Positions 1 through 8,700 of a stretch of DNA of 64,000 nucleotides are shown here, piece after piece; position 1 is the stretch's first letter, and each line of letters opens with the position of its first letter. This DNA comes from Agromyces salentinus. GTDB lineage: Bacteria > Actinomycetota > Actinomycetes > Actinomycetales > Microbacteriaceae. The notes beneath the pieces were generated by a model, which ran no database searches, had not been told where the DNA came from, and saw only the letters and a program-made list of their open reading frames with translations. The position numbers were made by a program, and so were the translations under genes. The DNA is taken from contig NZ_WBIR01000002.1 in assembly GCF_009749395.1 (NCBI RefSeq), positions 248,001 to 312,000 on the forward strand, given 5' to 3'.

Positions 1-165
1 TACCGGGCGCTCCTCTCCCGCGAGGAGCACACGGCCGAGCTCATGCACGAGGTGCTCGACCGCTCGAGCGACCGCGACGCGGCGCTCGCCCGATTCGTCG
101 GCACGGTGAGCGCCACCGAGGCCGCGACCCTCCGCAAGCTCCTCGACGACCTCGCGCCGCGCTGA
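1..165 (+). CDS. BlaI/MecI-type repressor, C-terminal part
   Basis: The window opens inside a reading frame that continues to a TGA at 163-165 and gives 54 residues. The peptide, rich in charged helices and ending LRKLLDDLAPR, resembles the C-terminal dimerisation part of BlaI/MecI/CopY winged-helix repressors; the DNA-binding half lies outside the window. The stop is followed after two bases by the ATG of an M56-family protease gene, the usual blaI-blaR1 type pairing, which supports the call more than the short sequence alone. In that family the protease inactivates the repressor when a signal is sensed. The signal here is unknown; no beta-lactamase gene is visible nearby. Confidence 0.6.
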   Translation, partial: YRALLSREEHTAELMHEVLDRSSDRDAALARFVGTVSATEAATLRKLLDDLAPR

Positions 166-167
166 GC

Positions 168-1001
168 ATGCTCGCCACGGCCATCGTCCTCGGCGTGATC
201 GCCGTGGCACTCGCGTGGCCCGTGCCGATGGCGCTGTCCAGGGCCGAATGGCCGGCTCGCGCGCCCGCCATGGCCCTCGCGCTGTGGCAGGGCATCGCCC
301 TCGCGGGTGCGGCCTCGATGATCGGCGGCCTGCTCGCCTTCGCCGCCATCCCGGCGGGATCCTTCGCGGCTGCCGCGGAGCAGTTGGCGCCGGCCCTGCT
401 GCACGGGGCGATCCCGCCCCAGTACGCGGTCATCCACCTCGCCGCCCTCACGCTGGCCGTCGGCCTCGCGGTGCACCTGATGCTGAACGTGGCGCTCACG
501 GCAGTCCGCGCCGAACGGGAGCGACGGCGCCAGCACGAGCTCATCGCGATCCTCGGCGATCCCATGCCCGGCATGCCGCGCACCCTGGTCCTCGCGCACC
601 CCGAGCCGCTGGCCTACTGCGTACCCGGGTTCCGCACGGCCACCGTACTCACCGACGGGCTCGTCCAGGCCCTCGGCCCGGACGAACTCGCGGCCGTCAT
701 CGCCCACGAGCGCGCGCACCTCGACCAGTTCCACCACCTCGTCCTGCTCTCGTTCCGGGCCTGGCACAGCGCACTGCCCTGGTTCCCGATCGCGAATCGG
801 GCCGAACGGGCGGTCGCCCTCCTGACCGAGATGCTCGCCGACGACACCGCGAGGCACGAGGTCGGCGATCGTGCACTCGGCTCGGCGATCCTCCTCGTCG
901 GCAGCTCGGGCGAGCCGGGGGCCTACGCGGAGTCGGGCGGGGTCTCCCCCGATCGCGGCATGCTGGACGCCCGGCTCGCACGGCTCGGAATCAGCCTCTA
1001 G
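168..1001 (+). CDS. M56-family integral membrane zinc metalloprotease
   Basis: 277 residues with several hydrophobic segments in the first 110 residues and a zinc-protease motif HERAH at residues 180-184 (two His ligands and the catalytic Glu). This is the BlaR1/MecR1 membrane-protease architecture, but the protein ends soon after the protease domain and has no extracellular penicillin-binding sensor domain. It starts two bases after the stop of the BlaI-type gene, so the two are probably co-transcribed and translationally coupled. Inferred role: membrane protease acting on the partner repressor. Short M56 proteins of this kind are common in actinobacteria and their signals are mostly unknown. 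Confidence 0.8.
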   Translation: MLATAIVLGVIAVALAWPVPMALSRAEWPARAPAMALALWQGIALAGAASMIGGLLAFAAIPAGSFAAAAEQLAPALLHGAIPPQYAVIHLAALTLAVGLAVHLMLNVALTAVRAERERRRQHELIAILGDPMPGMPRTLVLAHPEPLAYCVPGFRTATVLTDGLVQALGPDELAAVIAHERAHLDQFHHLVLLSFRAWHSALPWFPIANRAERAVALLTEMLADDTARHEVGDRALGSAILLVGSSGEPGAYAESGGVSPDRGMLDARLARLGISL

Positions 1002-1028
1002 GGTGACGCCCCGCCGAGGCGCCGCCGT

Positions 1029-1034
1029 TACGCT
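1029..1034 (+). promoter_or_regulatory. -10 hexamer TACGCT, leaderless start of dedA
   Basis: TACGCT matches TANNNT and ends six bases before the ATG at 1041. No Shine-Dalgarno sequence is present in the gap, so the transcript probably begins at or next to the start codon. Confidence 0.5.
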
Positions 1035-1040
1035 CGAACG

Positions 1041-1784
1041 ATGAACGAGATCCTCGACTGGATCCTGAACACCGTTCAGAGTGTCGACCCCGTTGCCCGG
1101 ACCCTGCTCGCCGCGCTCGGCATCATGCTCGAGACCTCGGTGCTCATCGGACTCATCGTGCCGGGTGACACGATCGTGCTCGTCGCCTCGACCGCGGTCG
1201 ACGGCGTCGTGGAGTACTTCGCCCTCGTCATCGCGGTCATCGCCGGAGCGCTCATCGGCGAGAGCATCGGCTTCGCGCTGGGCCGCTGGTTCGGCCCGCA
1301 CATCAAGCGTTCACGGCTGGGCCGTCGCCTCGGTGAGGAGAACTGGGCGAAGGCGCAGCGGTACCTCGATCGCCGCGGCGGCCCCGCGATCTTCATCTCG
1401 CGGTTCCTCCCGGTGCTGCACTCCCTCATCCCGCTCACCGTGGGCATGAGCACGATGCGGTACCGCCGCTTCATCTCCTGGACCCTGCCCGCCTGCGTGA
1501 TCTGGACCTTCGCCTACGTGAGCGTCGGCAGCCTCGCCGCCGGGAGCTACCGCGAACTGAGCCGCGACCTGCACTGGGCAGGCTACCTGTTCGTCGCCGT
1601 GATCGTCGTGTTCCTCGTCGCGGCCTGGCTCGCCAAGCGCCTGATCTTCCGGTCGGAGTCGGCGCACATGGAGCACCGGGCCGACGAGGAGACCGCGCCC
1701 GCCGACACCTCGGCCTCCCCCTCCGACGGCGAAGGGCCGGATGCCGCAGCATCCGACCCCTCGCGTCCTTCGACCGGCTTCTAG
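1041..1784 (+). CDS. DedA-family membrane protein
   Basis: 247 residues. The sequence shows the DedA (SNARE-associated/VTT) fold: hydrophobic segments near residues 18-75, the conserved G-x-x-x-G-E-x-x-G-F block (ALIGESIGFALGRWFG), an ISRFLPVLHSLIPLTVGMS block near residues 118-136, and a long hydrophobic helix near 170-200. The tail is acidic and Ala/Ser/Pro rich. DedA proteins are flippase-like and several transport undecaprenyl phosphate or phosphatidylethanolamine; the substrate here cannot be told. The stop codon shares the palindrome CTAG with the stop of the convergent substrate-binding-protein gene, so the two genes overlap by four bases. Confidence 0.88.
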   Translation: MNEILDWILNTVQSVDPVARTLLAALGIMLETSVLIGLIVPGDTIVLVASTAVDGVVEYFALVIAVIAGALIGESIGFALGRWFGPHIKRSRLGRRLGEENWAKAQRYLDRRGGPAIFISRFLPVLHSLIPLTVGMSTMRYRRFISWTLPACVIWTFAYVSVGSLAAGSYRELSRDLHWAGYLFVAVIVVFLVAAWLAKRLIFRSESAHMEHRADEETAPADTSASPSDGEGPDAAASDPSRPSTGF

Positions 1785-2707
1785 AAGAGGTCCTGCTCCG
1801 CCAGCCAGTCCTCGGCGATCTGCTCCGCGGACTGCTGCTCGTTCACGCTCAGCGCATTCAGCGCCACGAGCTCCTGGGGCGTGAGGGCCGCGCTCACGGT
1901 GTTGATGACCTCCGCCATCTCGTCCGTGATCTTCTCGCTCACGACGGGCACCACGTTGGACGCGAGGAACAGGCCATCTGGGTCCTCGAGCGTGACGAGG
2001 TCGTTCGCGGCGATGTTGGGGTCGGCGCTGTAGATGTTCACCATCTGCACCTGGTCGTCGACGAGCGCCTTGAGCGTCAGAGGTCCGCCGCTGTCCTCGA
2101 TCGGTGTGAAGGCGACGTCGACGCCGTAGACCGACTTCAGCCCCTCGGGCCCGTAGGGACGGGATTCGAGTTCCGAGTTGCCGCCGAGCGTGATCGGCGT
2201 GGAGACGCCGGCCAGGTCCGCGAGGCTCGTGACGCCGTTCTCGTCGGAGAACGCCTTCGTCACGTTGTAGGAGTCCTGATCGGTGGCGGAGGACTGCTCG
2301 AGGACCGAGACGCCCTCGGGAAGCGCGTCGGCGAGCTCGGCGTAGACGTCGTCGCTCGTCTTCGACTCGGTGTCGGGCACGTAGTACTGGAGGAGGTTTC
2401 CCGTGTACTCGGGGAAGAGGTCGATCGCCCCGTCCTCGATCTCGGGGATGTAGACCTCGCGCTGGCCGATACGGAGGTCCCGCTCGACGGTCACGCCGTT
2501 CGCCTCGAGCGCCTGCGCGTAGATCTCGGCGATGATCTCGTTCGAGTAGTAGTCCTGGGAGCCGACGACGATGGTCTCGGATGACTCGTCGCCGCCACCC
2601 GATCCGCTGTCGAGCGGATCACCGGACGAACACCCTGCCAGGGCCACTGTCGCCCCGACCGCGACCGCTGCAAGTGCACCGAGCCGGCCTCTTCCTGCTG
2701 TGAACAT
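1781..2707 (-). CDS. Glycine betaine/choline-type ABC transporter substrate-binding lipoprotein
   Basis: 308 residues from the ATG at 2707, which has an AAGGAG ribosome site; the reading frame stays open further upstream but has no support there. The N-terminus is a lipoprotein signal, with a positively charged start, a hydrophobic stretch and lipobox LAGC giving Cys26 as the lipidated residue, followed by a Ser/Gly/Asp linker. The mature part fits the OpuAC/OsmF class (VVGSQDYYSNEIIAEIYAQ and FPEYTGNLLQYY blocks are typical). It is the last gene of a four-gene importer operon (ATPase, permease, permease, binding protein). Betaine, choline, carnitine or proline betaine are all possible ligands. 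Confidence 0.87.
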   Translation of the reverse strand: MFTAGRGRLGALAAVAVGATVALAGCSSGDPLDSGSGGGDESSETIVVGSQDYYSNEIIAEIYAQALEANGVTVERDLRIGQREVYIPEIEDGAIDLFPEYTGNLLQYYVPDTESKTSDDVYAELADALPEGVSVLEQSSATDQDSYNVTKAFSDENGVTSLADLAGVSTPITLGGNSELESRPYGPEGLKSVYGVDVAFTPIEDSGGPLTLKALVDDQVQMVNIYSADPNIAANDLVTLEDPDGLFLASNVVPVVSEKITDEMAEVINTVSAALTPQELVALNALSVNEQQSAEQIAEDWLAEQDLF

Positions 2708-2730
2708 TCCTGCTTCTCCTTCGATTCGGG

Positions 2731-3447
2731 TCACCCCGTGGCCGCTCGCGACCGGGCCGGTCTCGAGCGGAGTTCCCTGGTTCGCGTCGCCCGCACGCCG
2801 GCGGGGACGACGATGCGCTGCACGAGTGCGAAGCACCCGTCCACCACGAGAGCGAGGGCGATCACCAGGATGGAACCGCCGAGCATCTCCGCGTAATCCC
2901 GTGTCTTCAAGCCCTGAAAGATGTACCGCCCGAGTCCCTCGTCGGCGAGGTACGCGGCCAGCGTCGCGGTCGCGATGATCTGCACCGAGGCCGAGCGGAT
3001 GCCGCCGACGAGGATCGGCAGCCCCAAGGGCAGCTCCACCCCGCCGACGATCTGCAGTTCGCGCATGCCCATGGCCCTCGCGGCGTCGACGGTGCGCCGG
3101 TCGACGGATTCGAACCCCGCGTACGCACCGGCGAGCAGCGGCGGGATCGCGAGGATCACGAGCGCGAGGATCGGTGCGGTGAGGCCGATGCCGATCCACA
3201 GGCCGAACAGGGTCAGCACGCCGAGCGTGGGCAGTGCGCGCAGACCGCCCGAGACCATCACCGCGGCTTCGCGACCGCGGCCAGTGTGGCCGATGAGGGC
3301 GCCGACCGGCAGGGCGATGACCATCGCGATGAGCAGCACCGTCGCCGAGACGGCCAGGTGCTGACCGAGGCGCTCGGGGATGCTGCCCGGACCCGACCAG
3401 TTGGCCGGGTCGAGGATCCACGCGAAGCCCTCGACGAAGAGGTTCAT
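2731..3447 (-). CDS. OpuCB/OpuCD-type ABC importer permease
   Basis: 238 residues starting at the ATG at 3447, which overlaps the stop of the preceding permease gene by ATGA. Upstream in-frame sequence is shadow of that neighbour. It has about six hydrophobic segments and the binding-protein-dependent permease motif (residues around 128-150, DAARAMGMRELQIVGGVELP), which couples to the ATPase. It pairs with the second permease at 3444-4142 as a heterodimeric membrane pore. The C-terminus is Arg-rich. Confidence 0.87.
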   Translation of the reverse strand: MNLFVEGFAWILDPANWSGPGSIPERLGQHLAVSATVLLIAMVIALPVGALIGHTGRGREAAVMVSGGLRALPTLGVLTLFGLWIGIGLTAPILALVILAIPPLLAGAYAGFESVDRRTVDAARAMGMRELQIVGGVELPLGLPILVGGIRSASVQIIATATLAAYLADEGLGRYIFQGLKTRDYAEMLGGSILVIALALVVDGCFALVQRIVVPAGVRATRTRELRSRPARSRAATG

Positions 3448-4142
3448 GCTGCTCCCGCCACCCGTTCGGTCGTCTCCATCGCGCGTTCCTGCGACGCTCG
3501 GCGTCCGCTCGGCGTGCGCGTCCACGGCAGCAGCAGGCGCCCGAGGAGCACCGCGACGAGGTCGAGCACGAGGGCGAGCAGGATGGTCGCGACGATGCCG
3601 GTGACGATCTCGGCCTGGATGCCGCGCTGGAAGCCGTCGGTGAAGAGGCTGCCGAGGCTCGGGACGCCGATCACCGCGCCGACCGTCGCGAGGCTCACCG
3701 TGCTCACGATGACGACGCGCAGGCCGGAGAGCAGCACCGGACCGGCCAGCGGGAGTTCGACGCCCCAGAAGCGCCCGGACGCCGAGTAGCCGAGCGCCGT
3801 CGCCGACTGCCGCACCTCGCGGGAGACGGAGTCGAAGGCGTCGGCCGCCGTGCGCACCATGACCGCGACTCCGTAGATCGTCAGGGCGATGACGAGATTC
3901 ATCGGCGAACGCAGCCCGAACCCGGTCAGGGGCGGGAGCGAGACGAAGAGCGCGAGCGACGGGATCGCGTAGAGCAGCGCGGCGATCGAGAGCAGGACGC
4001 CACGTGACCAGGCGTAGCGATGCGCCGTCCAGCCGAGCGGAATCGAGAACACGAGACTCAGGATGACAGCGGGCACCGACAATGCCAGGTGCACCAGCAT
4101 CAGCTCGCCGACCTCGTCGAGGTTCGACCACAGCCAGGTCAC
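3444..4142 (-). CDS. OpuCB/OpuCD-type ABC importer permease
   Basis: 232 residues from a GTG at 4142 that overlaps the ATPase stop codon (GTGA). Hydrophobic segments span most of the length and the coupling loop reads VRQSATALGYSASGRFWGVELPLAGP. It is the partner permease of the downstream gene and belongs to the osmoprotectant branch, where two related permeases flank one ATPase and one binding protein. The overlaps on both sides imply tightly coupled translation. Confidence 0.87.
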   Translation of the reverse strand: MTWLWSNLDEVGELMLVHLALSVPAVILSLVFSIPLGWTAHRYAWSRGVLLSIAALLYAIPSLALFVSLPPLTGFGLRSPMNLVIALTIYGVAVMVRTAADAFDSVSREVRQSATALGYSASGRFWGVELPLAGPVLLSGLRVVIVSTVSLATVGAVIGVPSLGSLFTDGFQRGIQAEIVTGIVATILLALVLDLVAVLLGRLLLPWTRTPSGRRASQERAMETTERVAGAA

Positions 4143-4951
4143 GGGGCGAGCACCCCGGCCGGGCGGCCGTCGCCGTCGACCACGACGGTGCGGCCGTCGA
4201 CCTCGGTCAGGTGCAGCGAGCGCTTGCCGCGTTCGGCCCCCACGAAGTCGGCGACGAAGGCGTCGGCCGGTGCGGCGAGGATCTCCGCGGGCGAGGCGGC
4301 CTGCGAGATGCGACCGCCCTGCTGCATGATGACGATCTGGTCGCCGAGGAGGAAGGCCTCGTCGATGTCATGCGTGACGAAGACGACCGTCTTGCCCAGC
4401 TCGCCCTGCAGCCGCAGCAGCTCCTGCTGCAGCTCCGAGCGGACGATCGGGTCGACCGCGCCGAAGGGCTCGTCCATGAGCAGGATGTTCGGGTCGACCG
4501 CGAGCCCGCGGGCCACGCCGACGCGCTGCTGCTGGCCGCCGGACAGCTGCGATGGGTACTTGTCGGCGAGCGACCGCTCGAGGCCGACCGTGTCGAGCAG
4601 CTCCAGCGCGCGGGCCCTGGCCTGCTTCCGACTCACGCCCGTGAGCACGGGCACCGTGGCCACGTTGTCGACGACCGTGCGGTGCGGCAGGAGCCCGGAG
4701 TTCTGCATCACGTATCCGATGCCGCGGCGCAGGCGCACGGGATCGACGGTCGCGACATCCGTGCCGTCGATGAGGACCTGGCCGCCGGTCGGATCGACCA
4801 TCCGGTTGATCATGCGCAGCAGCGTCGTCTTGCCCGAGCCCGACGAACCGACCAGCACCGTCGTGGTGTGCGGCTCGATCACGATGTCGACGCCCTCGAC
4901 GGCGACCGTGCCGTCGGGATACTGCTTGCTGACGCCTCGGAACTCGATCAT
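4139..4951 (-). CDS. Osmoprotectant ABC importer ATP-binding protein
   Basis: 270 residues. Walker A GSSGSGKTT is at residues 35-43, signature LSGGQQQR at 136-143 and Walker B ILLMDEP at 156-162, followed by a switch His in FVTHDIDEA. The match is to the OpuCA/ProV subfamily, which normally carries two C-terminal CBS domains that sense ionic strength. Here only about 35 residues follow the ATPase core, with a short remnant-like VDGRTVVVDGDGRPAGVLAP, so regulatory CBS domains are absent or vestigial. It is the first gene of the four-gene operon. Confidence 0.9.
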   Translation of the reverse strand: MIEFRGVSKQYPDGTVAVEGVDIVIEPHTTTVLVGSSGSGKTTLLRMINRMVDPTGGQVLIDGTDVATVDPVRLRRGIGYVMQNSGLLPHRTVVDNVATVPVLTGVSRKQARARALELLDTVGLERSLADKYPSQLSGGQQQRVGVARGLAVDPNILLMDEPFGAVDPIVRSELQQELLRLQGELGKTVVFVTHDIDEAFLLGDQIVIMQQGGRISQAASPAEILAAPADAFVADFVGAERGKRSLHLTEVDGRTVVVDGDGRPAGVLAP

Positions 4952-5095
4952 CGCTGCCCCTCACCCGATGCGGCGGGCGGGCGCCCGATCGCAGTTCTCC
5001 AGCCAAACACCATTCCGGCGCGGAGGCAACGGCGACCGTCCGGCCGGTCGAGTGGGGTAAGGTTCGCGAACCGCGGAGGGCGGGCGGATGCCGCG

Positions 5096-5755
5096 TCAGG
5101 CGGCGTTGCTCGCGGCGTGCGGCGTTCCGACGTGCTCGAAGAGGTACGTGCGCACGAGGCTGCGAGCCTCCTCGAGGTACCCGGGGTCGCCGTCGATGCT
5201 CCGCTCGAAGGCCCGGTTGATCAGCGAGTGACCGACCTCGAGCGCGATGCCGAGGCGGAACCGGAGCTCTGCCGCCTCGAGTTCGACGTCGAACTCGCTC
5301 GCGATCAACTGCGCCATCCGGGTGGCGAATTCGGGCTCGTCGTCGTCGGCACGGTCGCGGCGTCCGGCGTGCACGACGGCGAAGCCGGGCTCGTCCCGGT
5401 ACATCGCGACGCAGGCGTCGAGCGCCAGGTCGATGGTGTCCCACCAGGTGGCGGGCGCGGTGCGCTCCATGTCGTCGACGACGCGCTCGCGATAGCGGCG
5501 GATGGCACGTTCGCGGAGCGCGTCCACGACGGCGACGCGGTCGGGGAAGTACCGGTAGACGGTGCCGATGGAGGCTCCGGCGCGCTCGGCCACCATCTGC
5601 GTCGTGAGCCGTTCGAAGCCGGACTCGTCGACGATGTCGGCGGCGGCGTCCAGCAGCGCGTCGAGACGCTGCGAACTCCGACGTTGGGTCGGCTCGGTGC
5701 GGACTGAGCGCTTCCTGCTCGAATCGGCCCCGAGGATCAGGTCGACATTCGGCAC
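5096..5755 (-). CDS. TetR-family transcriptional regulator
   Basis: 219 residues from a GTG at 5755 preceded by AGGAGG with short spacing. The helix-turn-helix lies around residues 40-85 (LTTQMVAERAGASIGTVYRYFPDR is typical of TetR recognition helices). The C-terminal ligand domain is not specific enough to name a ligand. It lies upstream of the importer operon, 144 bases away and on the same strand, and back-to-back with the APP1-type gene. Either could be its target. Confidence 0.88.
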   Translation of the reverse strand: MPNVDLILGADSSRKRSVRTEPTQRRSSQRLDALLDAAADIVDESGFERLTTQMVAERAGASIGTVYRYFPDRVAVVDALRERAIRRYRERVVDDMERTAPATWWDTIDLALDACVAMYRDEPGFAVVHAGRRDRADDDEPEFATRMAQLIASEFDVELEAAELRFRLGIALEVGHSLINRAFERSIDGDPGYLEEARSLVRTYLFEHVGTPHAASNAA

Positions 5756-5780
5756 GGAACCTCCTCAGATTGCGGGCTCC

Positions 5781-5786
5781 ACTCTA
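5781..5786 (-). promoter_or_regulatory. Candidate -10 hexamer TAGAGT of the tetR gene
   Basis: Read on the minus strand, TAGAGT fits TANNNT and lies 26 bases before the GTG start, leaving a short leader that contains the AGGAGG ribosome site. The -35 position is poor. Confidence 0.35.
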
Positions 5787-5862
5787 CCTGTCGGGAGCTG
5801 CTTCGAAGACCACGGTGCGGGCCCGTTTCGTCCGGGGCATCCGGCCATGACAGACTGAGTGG

Positions 5863-6921
5863 ATGCCGGCGAGCCCCCCTGATCCGGCCGGATCCCGAGA
5901 GCGCGAGGTCCGGCATCGTGCCGCGCGCGTCGAGGACTGGATCCACGACCTGCACGTGCGCTGGGCGCGGTGGCGCGGGCAGGTGCCCACGGTCGTCCCG
6001 TACACGGGCTACGGCTCGACCGAATGGGTCCGCGTGCTCTGCCGGGTGCTGCTCAGCCGCCCGATCGCCGAGGACGAGCCCTCCCCCCGACGTCGACGTC
6101 GGGGCGAGCAGGGCATCCGCGGCTGGCGCAGCTTCACCAGCGCGCCCGTCGGGGACGTCCCGGTCATGATCGACATCGCCGGCCAGCGCATCGAGGTCCT
6201 CGCCGACCGCGGCGGCGTCGTCGACACCCGCATCCCGGTCTCGCTGGTGCCGGGATGGCATCAAGCCACGCTCACGACGGCCGGCGCGCAACCGGTCGAG
6301 GCGCCGATCCAGGTGCTGCCGCCCGACGCCTCCTTCGGCATCATCTCCGACGTCGACGACACCGTCATGGTCACGGCGCTGCCGCGGCCGTTCGTGGCAT
6401 TCTGGAACACGTTCGTGCTCGACGAGCACGCGCGCATCCCGACGCAGGGCATGGCGGTGCTCTACGACCGCCTCGTCCGGGCGCACCCAGGGGTCCCGAT
6501 CATCTACCTCTCTACGGGCGCCTGGAACGTGGCTCCCACGCTCACCCGCTTCCTCTCGCGCAACCTCTATCCCCCGGGTCCGCTGCTCCTGACCGATTGG
6601 GGGCCGACGCATGATCGGTGGTTCCGGAGCGGTCGGGCGCACAAGGAGGAGAACCTGCGTCGTCTCGCCGGGGAGTTCCCCGACATCCGGTGGCTGCTGA
6701 TCGGCGACGACGGCCAGCACGACGAGGCGATCTACGCCGAGTTCGCCGCCGAGCACCCCGAGAACGTCGCGGCCATCGCCATCCGGACCCTGTCGACGGG
6801 CGAGGCGGTGCTCGCCGGCGGTCGGGCCAAGGCCGACCTCGAGGGCGTGCAGGCCCCATGGGTCTCCGCGAGCGACGGGTCGACCCTCGCCGATCGCCTG
6901 ACCGGCGCCGGCATCCTCTGA
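5863..6921 (+). CDS. APP1-type phosphatase-domain protein (DUF2183)
   Basis: 352 residues. The C-terminal half carries the HAD-like phosphatase signature DVDDT at residues 163-167, then VPIIYLSTGAWN and a late LLIGDDGQHD block, the layout of the APP1/DUF2183 phosphatidate phosphatase catalytic domain first described in yeast. The N-terminal 150 residues are a beta-rich segment typical of bacterial members. No signal peptide or membrane helix is seen, so a cytoplasmic or peripheral protein acting on lipid phosphates is the best guess; substrate is not proven in bacteria. A CAGACT hexamer at 5851-5856 ends six bases before the ATG, a weak leaderless candidate. Confidence 0.8.
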   Translation: MPASPPDPAGSREREVRHRAARVEDWIHDLHVRWARWRGQVPTVVPYTGYGSTEWVRVLCRVLLSRPIAEDEPSPRRRRRGEQGIRGWRSFTSAPVGDVPVMIDIAGQRIEVLADRGGVVDTRIPVSLVPGWHQATLTTAGAQPVEAPIQVLPPDASFGIISDVDDTVMVTALPRPFVAFWNTFVLDEHARIPTQGMAVLYDRLVRAHPGVPIIYLSTGAWNVAPTLTRFLSRNLYPPGPLLLTDWGPTHDRWFRSGRAHKEENLRRLAGEFPDIRWLLIGDDGQHDEAIYAEFAAEHPENVAAIAIRTLSTGEAVLAGGRAKADLEGVQAPWVSASDGSTLADRLTGAGIL

Positions 6922-7006
6922 GCCCGCTGTTCCCTCGCGAGGCGATTGCCTCTGCAACGGGGCGCGACGGCTCGTACCGCGCCTCGGCGTGCGGGCCGGG
7001 CTCGGT

Positions 7007-8068
7007 TCAGGCGGCGACGGGTGCCGCGTCGCGGTCGCGACGCCGGCGCAGCTCGACGAGGCCGCGGTTGACCTGCCTGGCCCACGCCGGGCCGCGATAG
7101 ATGAACGCGGAGTAGCCCTGCACGAGGGTGGCGCCGGCGTCCAGGCGCTCCTGCACGTCCTCAGCGGTCTCCACTCCGCCCACCGAGATGACGCACAGCC
7201 CGGCGGGAACGTGCTCGCGGACGAGCCTCAGCACCTCGAGCGACCTCGCGGCCAATGGCGCTCCGGAGAGCCCGCCGGCCCCGATGCGCTCGACCTCCGC
7301 CGACGACGCGGTCAGTCCCGTGCGCGCGATGGTGGTGTTCGTCGCGATGATGCCGTCGAGGCCGAGCCTGGTGGCGAGCTCGCAGATGCGGACCACCTCG
7401 TCGTCGGCGAGGTCGGGTGCGATCTTCACGAGGAGCGGCGTCCGCCCCGCTGCCGCGCGGACGGCCTCGAGCAGCGGCGCGAGGGCGTCCAACTCCTGCA
7501 GGCCGCGGAGCCCCGGGGTGTTGGGCGAGCTCACGTTCACCACGAGGTAGTCGGCGTACGGCGCCAGCACCTTGGTGCTGCGCTCGTAGTCGGAGACGGC
7601 GTCCTCGACGGCGGTGATCCGGCTCTTGCCGATGTTGACGCCGAGCACGGGTCGGTGGCGACGACGCGCCAGGCGCGAGAGGCGCCCGACCGCGGCATCC
7701 GCACCGCCGTTGTTGAAGCCCATGCGATTGATGAGGGCGCGATCGCGCACGAGGCGGAACAGGCGGGGGCGGTCGTTGCCCGGCTGCGGCACGGCGGTGA
7801 TGGTGCCGACCTCGACGTGGCCGAAGCCCAGGTTGCCGAGGCCTCGGACCGCGAAGCCGTCCTTGTCGAACCCGGCGGCGACACCGAAGGGCGACGCGAA
7901 GCGGAGGCCGAGCGCCTCGACCGCCAATGACTCGCTCGGCCTCGTGAACGACTCGACCACCCGGCCGAGGCCGAGGGTGGGGAGCATGCGGATGACCCGG
8001 AACGCGAGGTGATGCGCGTCCTCGGGGTCCATGCGCGAGAAGACGAGGGAGAAGAGGAGAGGATACAT
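7007..8068 (-). CDS. pyrD: Dihydroorotate dehydrogenase (quinone), class 2
   Basis: 353 residues. It begins with the short N-terminal membrane-associating helix of class 2 enzymes (MYPLLFSLVFSRMDPEDAHHLAF), then the FMN-binding TIM barrel. The active-site base is the Ser in VNVSSPNTPGLR, as in quinone-linked enzymes rather than the Cys of class 1. IISVGGV- and GATLVQGYSAFIYRGP-type blocks at the C-terminus hold the FMN phosphate. It catalyses the fourth step of pyrimidine synthesis at the membrane. A TACCCT hexamer at 8078-8083 lies nine bases before the ATG and may be the promoter. Confidence 0.96.
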   Translation of the reverse strand: MYPLLFSLVFSRMDPEDAHHLAFRVIRMLPTLGLGRVVESFTRPSESLAVEALGLRFASPFGVAAGFDKDGFAVRGLGNLGFGHVEVGTITAVPQPGNDRPRLFRLVRDRALINRMGFNNGGADAAVGRLSRLARRRHRPVLGVNIGKSRITAVEDAVSDYERSTKVLAPYADYLVVNVSSPNTPGLRGLQELDALAPLLEAVRAAAGRTPLLVKIAPDLADDEVVRICELATRLGLDGIIATNTTIARTGLTASSAEVERIGAGGLSGAPLAARSLEVLRLVREHVPAGLCVISVGGVETAEDVQERLDAGATLVQGYSAFIYRGPAWARQVNRGLVELRRRRDRDAAPVAA

Positions 8069-8113
8069 GCGGCTTTCAGGGTAGCGGAGCGTGCCGGGCG
8101 GCCTGCGGCCCGG

Positions 8114-8587
8114 TCATTCGACGGGACGAGCGGGAAGCCGGCCGTGCACCTCGCGCAGTTGCCCGATCGCGGTCTCGAAGTCGTCGAGGGACTCGAACGC
8201 CTGGTAGACGCTCGCGAAGCGCAGGTAGGCGACCTCGTCGAGATCGCGGAGCGGCGGCAGGATGGCGAGGCCGATGTCGTTCGCCTCGATCTGCGAGGCG
8301 CCGGTCGAGCGGATGGTCTCCTCGACGGTCTGCGCGAGCATCGCGAGATCGGAGTCGGTCACGGGTCGGCCCTGGCAGGCCTTCTTGACGCCGAGGACGA
8401 CCTTCTCGCGGCTGAACGGCTCGGTGACGCCGCTGCGCTTGATGACCGAGAGGCTCGCGGTCTCGGTGGTGGAGAACCGCCCGCCGCACTCTGGGCACTG
8501 CCTGCGGCGACGGATCGAGAGCCCGTCGTCGCTCGTGCGGGAATCGATGACGCGGGAATCCGAGTGACGGCAGAACGGACAGTACAT
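8114..8587 (-). CDS. nrdR: Transcriptional repressor NrdR
   Basis: 157 residues, the usual length. An N-terminal zinc ribbon has Cys3/Cys6 and Cys31/Cys34 with the Arg-rich RRRRQCPEC block, and an ATP-cone domain follows from about residue 49. NrdR represses ribonucleotide reductase genes through NrdR boxes according to bound ATP or dATP; no nrd genes are in this window. TAGGCT at 8597-8602 lies nine bases upstream of the ATG. Confidence 0.97.
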   Translation of the reverse strand: MYCPFCRHSDSRVIDSRTSDDGLSIRRRRQCPECGGRFSTTETASLSVIKRSGVTEPFSREKVVLGVKKACQGRPVTDSDLAMLAQTVEETIRSTGASQIEANDIGLAILPPLRDLDEVAYLRFASVYQAFESLDDFETAIGQLREVHGRLPARPVE

Positions 8588-8675
8588 GGTGAGCCAAGCC
8601 TAGCGGCCCGTCCGAACCCCTCGGATGCGGTGCGTCGGCCTCACGGCCGGATCACACCCGACCGGCCTCCCCGCC

Positions 8676-8700
8676 GTCACCGCTCGAATCGAGCGGTGAC
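8676..8700. repeat. Palindrome at the hisD 3' end, 12-base arms
   Basis: GTCACCGCTCGA at 8676-8687 and its exact complement at 8689-8700 are separated by one base. The palindrome covers the last codons and stop of hisD. It can fold into a strong hairpin in the hisD transcript but no T tract follows, so it may be an RNA-stabilising 3' hairpin or a factor-dependent terminator. Confidence 0.5.
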
